Shown: positions 1 through 7,466 of the stretch, piece by piece
How positions within the stretch are numbered: the stretch's first letter is position 1
How the letters are laid out: each line of letters begins with the position of its first letter
NCBI GenBank assembly: GCA_012728775.1
Contig: JAAYEN010000143.1
Span: forward strand, 1 to 32,710
From: Tissierellia bacterium
GTDB taxonomy: Bacteria; Bacillota_A; Clostridia; Tissierellales; Peptoniphilaceae
Direction: 5' to 3'
DNA length: 32,710 nucleotides
Program-made: the position numbers and the translations under genes
The notes under the pieces: model-generated
What the model was told of the DNA's origin: nothing
Seen by the model: only the letters and a program-made list of their open reading frames with translations
Databases searched by the model: none

Positions 1-1
1 T

Positions 2-445
2 AGAAATTTATATTATGATGGCGATAAAGCTTGTGAGCATGGATGTTTAGGCGGAGGCACATGTTTTGATGTGTGCGAATTCGACGCAATCAGAATGGAA
101 AATGGAATTGCAATTATTGATAAAGACAAATGTACAGCATGCAATAGATGTATTGAAGTTTGTCCGAAAAATGTAATAGACATGGTTCCATATGATGCTC
201 TTACAGTAATAAAATGTAATTCTACAGATACAGCTAGAGAAGTTAGGTCGAAATGCTCAATCGGATGTATTGCGTGTAGACTTTGCGTAAGAAGCTGTCC
301 AGAAGAGACGATAGGATTTGAAAATAACTTAGCAAAAATTGATTATTCAGGTTGTATTCAATGTGGAATATGTGTACAAAAATGTCCAACAAAATGTATT
401 ACAGCTGAATACGAACTGCCAGCTGAAGTAGTAGAAGCAAAATAA
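2..445 (+). CDS. rnfB: RnfB, electron transport complex iron-sulfur subunit (3' part)
   Basis: C-terminal 147 residues of RnfB; the frame is open to the left edge, so the N-terminal membrane anchor and the beginning of the Fe-S domain lie outside the window. RnfB is the membrane-anchored ferredoxin-like subunit of the Rnf complex, which passes electrons between reduced ferredoxin and NAD+ and pumps Na+ or H+. Visible here are the CxxGCLGxGxCxxxC segment near codons 11-24 and three further ferredoxin-type cysteine clusters (CTACNRCIEVCP, CIACRLCVRSCP, CIQCGICVQKCP). The order and spacing match clostridial RnfB. An in-frame GTG at 71 is internal, because the conserved residues begin before it. 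The gene is probably last in its operon, as a terminator follows 15 bases after the stop. Confidence 0.93.
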   Translation, partial: RNLYYDGDKACEHGCLGGGTCFDVCEFDAIRMENGIAIIDKDKCTACNRCIEVCPKNVIDMVPYDALTVIKCNSTDTAREVRSKCSIGCIACRLCVRSCPEETIGFENNLAKIDYSGCIQCGICVQKCPTKCITAEYELPAEVVEAK

Positions 446-459
446 ATAAAAATAGAAAG

Positions 460-495
460 AAAGAGAAATCATATCAAATTGATTTCTCTTTTTTT
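460..495 (+). terminator. Intrinsic terminator after rnfB
   Basis: A perfect 10-bp stem (461-470 AAGAGAAATC pairing with 481-490 GATTTCTCTT), extendable by A460-T491 and A471-T480, has an 8-10 base loop and runs into a T-tract ending at 495. It separates the rnf transcript from the following gene cluster. Confidence 0.9.
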
Positions 496-530
496 ATTCT
501 CATAATTAAAACAAAATGCTCTATTTACTG

Positions 531-557
531 TTGTAGCCATAATATTTATGTTATAAT
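531..557 (+). promoter_or_regulatory. Extended -10 sigma-A promoter of the 19-kb cluster
   Basis: A consensus TATAAT at 552-557 is preceded by TG at 549-550 (TGtTATAAT). A weak -35 TTGTAG lies at 531-536 with a short 15-base spacer. The predicted transcription start (about 563-565) coincides with the ATG at 564, leaving no room for a leader or ribosome binding site. No other convincing promoter was found in the coding-dense region that follows. Confidence 0.72.
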
Positions 558-563
558 TAACAA

Positions 564-959
564 ATGAATACTAAATTAAAATTAGGGGATTTCATTATAA
601 TACTTGTAATTATATTTGCAAGTGTAGGAATCCTTTTTGTTTCTAAAAGTAATTTAAATAAAGTAGATGCTGGCAACAAGTATGCTAGTATTCAAGTAAA
701 CGGAGTGGAAATTGACAGAATTATGATAAATGAGTCAACAGATGGCATGACTTATCCTGTAAACTCTGAGTTTGGATATAATTTGTTAGAATTTTCTAAA
801 GATGGAGTAAGAAGTATAGAAGCTACGTGTCCAGATCAAATTGATGTCAAGCAAGGATTTATATATAATTCAGGTGAGACAATTGTTTGTTTGCCTAATA
901 GAATGGTAGTTGAAATCATCACTGAAGTAGATGTAGATGATGTGGACGTGGTGAACTGA
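564..959 (+). CDS. NusG domain II-containing membrane-anchored protein
   Basis: 131 residues with one N-terminal transmembrane segment (about residues 9-26) and an extracytoplasmic NusG_II-type beta domain (PF07009-like), recognised by the CPDxxxV...GxIxxxGxxIVCLPNRxVVEI pattern at residues 89-115. In clostridia this family usually sits beside a Gx transporter and often near rnf or FMN-binding proteins; its function is not established. Cys89 and Cys109 are present, but the position normally Cys in the CPDKxCV motif is Asp94. The tail is acidic. There is no Shine-Dalgarno sequence. The start is fixed by the membrane segment and by the promoter immediately upstream, so the mRNA is probably leaderless. 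The stop overlaps the next ATG by one base (TGATG). Confidence 0.85.
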   Translation: MNTKLKLGDFIIILVIIFASVGILFVSKSNLNKVDAGNKYASIQVNGVEIDRIMINESTDGMTYPVNSEFGYNLLEFSKDGVRSIEATCPDQIDVKQGFIYNSGETIVCLPNRMVVEIITEVDVDDVDVVN

Positions 960-1486
960 TGAATAAGACAAGAGAAATGATTCTGATGGCAGTTTTAGCA
1001 TCTTTAGGAAGTATTTTAGGACTTTTTGAAGCGATGATTCCATTACCATTTATAGCTCCTGGTCTTAGATTGGGCCTTTCAAATATTATAGTTCTCGTTT
1101 CATTAATAACCTTTGGGTTTAAAAAGGGTTTGGCTGTAAGTTTATTAAAAAGCATCTTGCTAATGCTCATGAGTGGTAATGTATCGAGTTTTATTTATAG
1201 TTTTAGTGGTGCGTTATTAAGTGGAATAGCTATGATAATTGCTCTTAAATTTGGGGAAAATTTCTTTTCAATCATAGGCATTAGCATTATAGGATCTAGT
1301 TTTCATAATATTGCCCAAGTAGCTGTTTCGAGCATTATTTTAGGTAACATTATGATGTTTTCTTATCTTCCCATACTTTTAATTATAGGGATCTTTACAG
1401 GATTTTTCGTAGGAATTAGTTCCATTTATATACTTAAAACATTAAAAAGTAAAATAAATTTGTCGATGGAGGATTGGGTACTATGA
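959..1486 (+). CDS. Gx transporter family protein (HepS-I-like, PF07456)
   Basis: 175-residue polytopic membrane protein with about five hydrophobic helices. The opening (MNKTREMILMAVLASLGSIL) and the following PFIAPGLRLGLSNI motif are typical of the family annotated as Gx transporter or 'heptaprenyl diphosphate synthase component I'. It resembles ECF-type S components in length and topology. The substrate is unknown; the pairing with the upstream NusG-domain protein is the conserved clostridial arrangement. Overlaps maf by a few bases, consistent with translational coupling. Confidence 0.85.
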   Translation: MNKTREMILMAVLASLGSILGLFEAMIPLPFIAPGLRLGLSNIIVLVSLITFGFKKGLAVSLLKSILLMLMSGNVSSFIYSFSGALLSGIAMIIALKFGENFFSIIGISIIGSSFHNIAQVAVSSIILGNIMMFSYLPILLIIGIFTGFFVGISSIYILKTLKSKINLSMEDWVL

Positions 1487-2076
1487 ATATTGTATTGGCC
1501 TCAAAATCTGAAAGAAGAAAAGAAATATTAAAAAATTATATAAAGGATTTCATCATAGTAGACAGTTATTCTGACGAAATATACGATTACAATTTTGACT
1601 TGTATACAAATATAATGTCTATAAGTAGAAAAAAAGTAAAGAACGTAAAGCATAACTATATAGATTCGATCATACTAGGAGCAGATACTGTTGTGGTGCT
1701 AGAGGATGAAATATTAGGCAAACCAGTTGATGAAAAGGAAGCGCGAATATTTTTAAAAAAACTTTCTGGAAAAGAGCATAAAGTTATAACAGCTTTTAGT
1801 ATTTGTAATATTGAAAAAGATATAGAGATATGCGATTACGTAGAAAGTATAGTAAAATTTCAAGAATTGGATGATGAGCTAATTGAAGACTATTTAGATA
1901 CAGAGGAATGGATGGGCAAGGCAGGGGCTTATGGAATTCAAGGTAAGGCTTCTATCTTTGTGGATTCCATATGCGGGGACTACTTATGCATAGTAGGACT
2001 TCCAATTTCAAAAATTCTAGTGTATTTAAAAGACTACTTTGATTTTAATGTTATGAGGTTGGATGATGATATATAA
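1483..2076 (+). CDS. maf: Maf family nucleoside triphosphate pyrophosphatase
   Basis: 197 residues. Maf proteins hydrolyse non-canonical or selected nucleoside triphosphates (dTTP/UTP or modified bases) to the monophosphate plus PPi and have been linked to septum inhibition. The N-terminal substrate-binding motif LASKSERR, the catalytic Asp of GADTVV, the GKP segment and GKAGAYGIQG are all present. ATG 1483 was chosen because GGAGG at 1468-1472 lies 10 bases upstream; an in-frame TTG at 1474 is too close to that site. Neighbour of radC and mreCD, as in many Firmicutes. Confidence 0.92.
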   Translation: MNIVLASKSERRKEILKNYIKDFIIVDSYSDEIYDYNFDLYTNIMSISRKKVKNVKHNYIDSIILGADTVVVLEDEILGKPVDEKEARIFLKKLSGKEHKVITAFSICNIEKDIEICDYVESIVKFQELDDELIEDYLDTEEWMGKAGAYGIQGKASIFVDSICGDYLCIVGLPISKILVYLKDYFDFNVMRLDDDI

Positions 2077-2785
2077 AAAAATGAAAGAACTACCGGAAGA
2101 TACTAGGCCTCAAGAAAAACTTTTAAAACATGGACCTGAAATACTATCAAATTGTGAGCTCATAGCTTTACTAATAAGGTCTGGCACAAAAGAAAATAAT
2201 GCGTTGGTAGTTTCACAACAGATTATCGACTTAGGACAAAAGTCTTCAAAGCTAAAAGGTGATGATGAGTATTATGGTTTAAAATTTTTGGTCAATGCAA
2301 CTTGTGAAGACTTAACTTCAGTACCAGGTATCGGTAAAACTAAAGCATGTCAAATAATGGCAGCTATAGAATTGGGTAGGAGAGCTTACAGAGATCAAAA
2401 AGTAACCAGAGAAAAAATTACTGATACAACAAGAATACCAAATATAGTAATGGACGAAATGCGATATCTTAGTGAAGAGCATTTCAAAATTGCAATTCTT
2501 AACACAAAAAAAGAATTGGAATATATTGAAACTATCTCCATTGGGAGTCTTGATAAGACCATTGTAGAGCCTAGAGAGGTTTTTTTAAAGTCCATAAAGA
2601 GAAATGCACACACCATCATTTTGCTTCATAATCACCCAAGTGGCGATCCTAAGCCCAGTAATCAAGACATAGACATAACTAGGAAATTAGTTTCCTCTGG
2701 AGAATTATTAGGAATAAGTGTGATTGATCATATTATTATTGGTGATGGAAAATATTATTCATTTTTGGAAGAAGGAATTATGTAA
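2066..2785 (+). CDS. radC: RadC family JAB-domain protein
   Basis: 239 residues. An N-terminal helix-hairpin-helix region (TSVPGIGKTKACQIMAAIELGRR) is followed by a JAMM/MPN domain with the metal motif H188-N-H190-PSGD and a downstream Ser and Asp (SNQD). The biological role of RadC is unresolved; despite the name it is not proven to act in DNA repair. Two ATGs stand in tandem (2063, 2066) overlapping maf; 2066 has the better spacing to GAGG at 2055-2058, and 2063 is the alternative. It ends directly against mreC, where relatives normally have mreB. Confidence 0.93.
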   Translation: MIYKKMKELPEDTRPQEKLLKHGPEILSNCELIALLIRSGTKENNALVVSQQIIDLGQKSSKLKGDDEYYGLKFLVNATCEDLTSVPGIGKTKACQIMAAIELGRRAYRDQKVTREKITDTTRIPNIVMDEMRYLSEEHFKIAILNTKKELEYIETISIGSLDKTIVEPREVFLKSIKRNAHTIILLHNHPSGDPKPSNQDIDITRKLVSSGELLGISVIDHIIIGDGKYYSFLEEGIM

Positions 2786-3637
2786 ATGAATGAAAACTAT
2801 AAAAAATATAGGGAAAGATTAATACTTACAGTTATTATTATTGTTTTGATGTTTTTCATCGGATTCACAGATGGAGGAAGATCAAGCGTTAATATTGCAG
2901 AACGATTTTTAGGGGATTTAATTACCCCTGTAGTTGGTGTTGCTTCAAAAGGGATAAATGCTATTTCTAAAGGAGTAGAAGAGATTGTAAATATTCCTAA
3001 TATAGTAAAAGAAAATAAAAGACTTCAAAATGAAAATCTTACTTTAAGAGATGAAAATCTGTTATTAAGTGACATAGTAGCAAGATCAGACTATTTACGA
3101 AATGAACACGAATTGCTTTCTAATAGTAAATTTAATTTAGTAAAGGCAAATATCATAGGAAAATCCAGTGAAGCCAATGATAAATATCTTATTGATAAGG
3201 GTTCACTGAGTGGTATCAGTAGACTAGATACAGTTATAATGGGAATCCAATCGTCTGAAAATGTCGTAGTCGAAGGACTAGTTGGTAAAATTGAAGACGT
3301 AGGAGATAATTGGTCCAAAATATCACTAATAATTGAAGAAAATAACAGTATATCATTTACCAATATAAGAACCCAAGAGGGCGGAATAATTAATCAAACA
3401 AATGGGGAAACCGTTGAGGGTTATATGTTTGATAGCCGAAGTGATATAATAGCAGATGATAGACTTTACACATCAGGTTTGGGAGAGATATATGTTCCTA
3501 GAATTTATGTGGGTAGAGTAACTAATGTTATAAATGACGACGAAAACTTAAGAAAGAAAGTAACTGTTGTTCCTGCTGTTGATTTTGAGAAATTAAATAA
3601 TGTTATGGTGATAATAGGGGATTCGTATGAGGAATAA
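2786..3637 (+). CDS. mreC: Rod shape-determining protein MreC
   Basis: 283 residues: one N-terminal membrane helix (about residues 11-27), a coiled coil at about 70-115 (NIVKENKRLQNENLTLRDEN), and the two-lobed extracellular beta domain (KANIIGKSS...YLIDKGSLSGI...VEGLVGKI...GYMFDSRSD...YTSGLGEIYVPRIYVGRV). MreC links the cytoplasmic elongation machinery to periplasmic PBPs and binds PBP2. Its start codon follows the radC stop with zero spacing. mreB is missing upstream, so MreC probably works without MreB here. Confidence 0.93.
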   Translation: MNENYKKYRERLILTVIIIVLMFFIGFTDGGRSSVNIAERFLGDLITPVVGVASKGINAISKGVEEIVNIPNIVKENKRLQNENLTLRDENLLLSDIVARSDYLRNEHELLSNSKFNLVKANIIGKSSEANDKYLIDKGSLSGISRLDTVIMGIQSSENVVVEGLVGKIEDVGDNWSKISLIIEENNSISFTNIRTQEGGIINQTNGETVEGYMFDSRSDIIADDRLYTSGLGEIYVPRIYVGRVTNVINDDENLRKKVTVVPAVDFEKLNNVMVIIGDSYEE

Positions 3638-4133
3638 AATGAATCTTCTAGTTTTAATATTAATAGCTATATTAATTCAGGTTTCCATAATTAATAACGG
3701 AGTATTTTTTGGAATATATCCTAATTTAATTTTGGCATTAACGGTTTATATAGCTCAACGACAAGGAAGAATTATTGGTGGGTTATTTGGTTTAGTTTCT
3801 GGAATTTTCATGGATGTTCTTCTTTCCCCTAATCTAGGAATAAAAGCTCTAAACTACCTAATAATTGGATATGTAATTGGAATCTTAAGTGAATATATAT
3901 TTGAAGAAAGTTATAGAACAGCAATACTATATGTGGTGATTGGAAGTTTAATTTATAATACAATTAATAATTTTATTTATTTTTTCTTGTCATATAATAT
4001 AAATATTTATACAACTTTCACAAATTTATTTAAGCTAGAAACTATAGCAAATGTATTTTTATTTTTATTAATACAAGAATTACAGGTTGAAAAAGATAGA
4101 AAATTTAAATTGCCCAAATTAAAAAGGATTTGA
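3627..4133 (+). CDS. mreD: Rod shape-determining protein MreD
   Basis: 168-residue integral membrane protein with about five hydrophobic helices, typical length and position for MreD, which partners MreC and PBP2 at the membrane. Motifs are few: an IYPNLILAL segment and the glycine-rich GRIIGGLFGLVSGIFMDVL stretch are characteristic. Two starts are possible: ATG 3627 (preceded by AGGGG) and ATG 3639 (preceded by GAGGA); both overlap or abut the mreC end. I kept 3627 because it gives the usual basic N-terminus. Confidence 0.88.
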   Translation: MRNKMNLLVLILIAILIQVSIINNGVFFGIYPNLILALTVYIAQRQGRIIGGLFGLVSGIFMDVLLSPNLGIKALNYLIIGYVIGILSEYIFEESYRTAILYVVIGSLIYNTINNFIYFFLSYNINIYTTFTNLFKLETIANVFLFLLIQELQVEKDRKFKLPKLKRI

Positions 4134-4139
4134 TTTTAT

Positions 4140-7100
4140 TTGAAAAATAATAGTCTTAACATACAGAAGAGATACAAAATTATATCAATTTTTTCCGTGG
4201 TTTTATTTATTCTACTTACGTTGCGACTTGCTACTTTAACCATAGCAAGAGGTGACCATTTTAGACAAATTTCTGAAAATATGCGTATTAAAGATATTTA
4301 TGTAACGGCACCAAGGGGAGAAATAAGAGATAGAAATGGAATATTGCTAGCTGGTAATAAGCCTATGTTTACTTTGCAAATTTTAAAAGATGAGTTCAGT
4401 GGAATAAAAACAAATGAAAAAAACGAGTATATGCTTAATGTAATAACATTACTAGAAAGAGATGCAATTAATTATACTACTGAATTTCCTCTTTTAATAA
4501 ATGAATATGTATATGATGAGAATGAAAGTGAAAGTGATGATGGCATAGGTCCGAGGGATCAGGTATTGGACATTATTGTTGAAAATGATCTAATAGATGA
4601 GATTTTGAGTTCATATTATCTGAACGATATAGATGGAATTGAATTCAAATATTTTGCTGCACAAAATATAATAAATTCCTTGGAATTCAATTCAAAGGAA
4701 GTACCAATAAAGTATAAAATACAAAATGATAATTTAATTTTTTCATTTAAAGAAGAAATTCAACTGGACAATTGGTATAAAGAAAATAATATACCTTTAG
4801 ACTCGGATCCGAAGACTTCTTTGAAATTGATGATAGACAATGACAAAACAATATTAAAGAAATTATTAGCTCATCCTATAAATAGGGAATTAGTATACAA
4901 TTTAATTAAAGATAGAAATCTTGAACAAAATATCTTGTTAAAGGAAAGTGAAATTTCTTTTAAAAGAAATTATATCAACTTAAAAAAGAGATTATCAAAT
5001 ATTTATCCTGAAATCACATCAGATACAACTGCAGAGGAAGATTTTAAAGTAATATTTGAAAAAAATTCATTAAGAAACTTTTTAAAATATGAAATATCAG
5101 ATGATGGGATAAATATATCTGAAATAGTTATAAAATTATTTGAAGACAATGATATAAATGTCGATTATAATGTGGAAGTTAAAGAAGGCGTACCAATTTA
5201 TTCTTCTATTAACGATACGGAAATGGAAGAGCCCTTCTTAATAGACATAATTGCTAATCGTCTGATAAGTAATGAACTTGTTGACGATTTAATAAATTAT
5301 AGTGGTGTGGCTTCCCACATACAAAAACAGATGATAAATGATGGCATCAGTAGCGGAATATCTGTTACTGAAGGCTTTGAATATTCTTCTTTAAAAAGTT
5401 TAAAAGATTTTATGAAAAAGTACTCAATACCTGAAGATGCTACAGAATTGGAAGTATTGGATATTATTAAAAAATACTATTCATTAAAACCAGAGTTGAC
5501 CAAAAATGAAGTATACGGAATTCTAAATGTATATCATCAATTAGAAAAACCAGGTCAACTGACATATATTCCTATTAACTTTAGTTATGGGCTAAAAAAT
5601 GAAACTGTTGCTAAAATTGAAGAGCAAATAGCTGACTTTGATGGATTCTCTGTTTCATTAGAGCCTGTGCGATATTATCCTCATGGCGAAAGCGCATCAC
5701 ATATTCTAGGATATATGGGAAAAATTTCCCAGGCCAATGAAATCGAGGAATATGTAAATAAAAATAACTATAATCCTGATGTATTAATAGGCAAGACAGG
5801 AATTGAAGAAAGTTTTCAAAAAAATCTATACGGTAAAAATGGATATAAAAGAGTAGAGGTGGATTCATTAGGAAATACATCTAAAGTAATAGATGAAATC
5901 AAACCTCAACCTGGAGACAATATATATCTTTCTATAGATTATAAATTGCAAAAAAGAGCAGAAGATTCATTGGATTCTGTTCTTAGAACCATAAGAACTG
6001 GTGGGATAGATAGAAGTCCTTGGGGTGATTATGAGGTTGTAAGATCTACCGACAAGGGTAGACCCTATAAAAATGCAACTTCAGGAGCTGTTATGGCAGT
6101 AGATGTGAATACTGGCGAAGTATTGGCTATGGCTAGTTATCCATCATTTGATCCCAATTTATTTGCTACAGGAATTTCGACAGCGGATTGGGAAGGACTA
6201 ATACCAGAAACACAAGAAGACCCTCTTGCACCTAGACCTCTTTATAATGTTGCAACTCAAACAGCAATTCAGCCAGGATCTACCTTCAAAATGGTAACAG
6301 CTTTAGCAGGCCTTGAAAAAGGTTTGGATCCAAAACTTAAAATTAATGATAGAGGCTATATTACTATTGGGGATACGGATTTCGGTTGTTGGATTTGGAA
6401 TCAGCATCAGGGAATGCATGGACCTATGAATTTGGTAGAGGCTATTAGAGATTCGTGTAATTATTATTTCTATTCATTAGCTCTAGGTGAGAATCAAAGA
6501 ACAGGAGAAGCTGTAGGCGTTAAGTTGGATATTACAGACATATCTAATATGGCAGAAAAGTTGGGGCTAGGTAGTAAAACAGGGCTAGAAATAAATGTTC
6601 CTCACGAAGCTGCGCCTGGAGTACCCAATCCTGAAGTACAACTTAATATTCAAAAAGGTGCTTTGAGACGATGGTTAAATGCAAATATTCATAAATTTTA
6701 TGTAGGTTCTTTTAAATTTGAAGACGAGCTAAAACAAAATACCATAGATGCAATTGTTTCATGGATTGATTTAGAAGAAATTCCTTCCCTTGACAAGGTT
6801 TATAAAGATTTAGCAAAATTGGATCTAGATGGTACTAAACCTGCTATTGAAGGTAGACGAGATACATTGGCAGATTACATCAAATTTAGCAATTTGAATA
6901 TCGCCAAATGGACTCTTGCAGATACAATCAATATAACCATTGGTCAGGGATTGAACTCATATACTTTATCTCAAATGACTAATTACGTTGCAACAATTTC
7001 CAATGGAGGTTACAAAAACAAATTAACTTTAATTAGCAATATAAAAAACTCTGATAACAGTAAAATAGAGTTTGAAAACGAACCAGCTAATGAAAGAATA

Positions 7101-7457
7101 GAATTAAACAATTATAACAATTTAGATTACCTGAAAGAAGGTATGCTGCAAGCTGCTAATACTGGTTTAAATAAAAATGTATTTGGTGAATTACCAGTTA
7201 AAGTCAGTATAAAAACTGGAACAGCTGAAAGAAGTGGTATAAATCCAGTTACAAGGGATACTTATGATAGTTTTTCTTATGAGGTAGCTTTTGCCCCATA
7301 TGATAACCCTAGGATAGCTGTGGCAGTGGTGATATTCCAAGGTGGTGCAGGATCCAATTGTTCGCCTATAGTTAGAGACGTTATTGCAGAATATATGGGC
7401 TTGTATAAAGTAGAAGAAGCAGATAATCTGCCAATAGAGATGGATATTATTCCTTAG
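4140..7457 (+). CDS. mrdA: Penicillin-binding protein 2 (class B transpeptidase), unusually long
   Basis: 1105 residues. One membrane helix (about 12-33) is followed by the PBP dimerisation motif APRGEIRDRNG (57-67) and the transpeptidase domain with S714-x-x-K717 (PGSTFKMV), S772-C-N774 and K1025-T-G1027. It cross-links side-wall or peripheral peptidoglycan and should act with MreC/MreD. It carries a helical, acidic insert of roughly 300 residues between the dimerisation motif and the YYPHG...HILGYMG region near residue 510, and another of about 95 residues between SxN and KTG compared with E. coli PBP2. The start is TTG at 4140: no later start would keep the membrane anchor. RBS AAGGA at 4124-4128. 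The usual downstream rodA and min genes are absent. Confidence 0.93.
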   Translation: MKNNSLNIQKRYKIISIFSVVLFILLTLRLATLTIARGDHFRQISENMRIKDIYVTAPRGEIRDRNGILLAGNKPMFTLQILKDEFSGIKTNEKNEYMLNVITLLERDAINYTTEFPLLINEYVYDENESESDDGIGPRDQVLDIIVENDLIDEILSSYYLNDIDGIEFKYFAAQNIINSLEFNSKEVPIKYKIQNDNLIFSFKEEIQLDNWYKENNIPLDSDPKTSLKLMIDNDKTILKKLLAHPINRELVYNLIKDRNLEQNILLKESEISFKRNYINLKKRLSNIYPEITSDTTAEEDFKVIFEKNSLRNFLKYEISDDGINISEIVIKLFEDNDINVDYNVEVKEGVPIYSSINDTEMEEPFLIDIIANRLISNELVDDLINYSGVASHIQKQMINDGISSGISVTEGFEYSSLKSLKDFMKKYSIPEDATELEVLDIIKKYYSLKPELTKNEVYGILNVYHQLEKPGQLTYIPINFSYGLKNETVAKIEEQIADFDGFSVSLEPVRYYPHGESASHILGYMGKISQANEIEEYVNKNNYNPDVLIGKTGIEESFQKNLYGKNGYKRVEVDSLGNTSKVIDEIKPQPGDNIYLSIDYKLQKRAEDSLDSVLRTIRTGGIDRSPWGDYEVVRSTDKGRPYKNATSGAVMAVDVNTGEVLAMASYPSFDPNLFATGISTADWEGLIPETQEDPLAPRPLYNVATQTAIQPGSTFKMVTALAGLEKGLDPKLKINDRGYITIGDTDFGCWIWNQHQGMHGPMNLVEAIRDSCNYYFYSLALGENQRTGEAVGVKLDITDISNMAEKLGLGSKTGLEINVPHEAAPGVPNPEVQLNIQKGALRRWLNANIHKFYVGSFKFEDELKQNTIDAIVSWIDLEEIPSLDKVYKDLAKLDLDGTKPAIEGRRDTLADYIKFSNLNIAKWTLADTINITIGQGLNSYTLSQMTNYVATISNGGYKNKLTLISNIKNSDNSKIEFENEPANERIELNNYNNLDYLKEGMLQAANTGLNKNVFGELPVKVSIKTGTAERSGINPVTRDTYDSFSYEVAFAPYDNPRIAVAVVIFQGGAGSNCSPIVRDVIAEYMGLYKVEEADNLPIEMDIIP

Positions 7458-7466
7458 GAGGAATTA

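Noticed and set aside
71..445. Reading the first gene as a small stand-alone ferredoxin starting at GTG 71
   Set aside because: The frame is open to position 2 and encodes the RnfB-specific cysteine motif before codon 71, so it is the 3' end of a longer gene.
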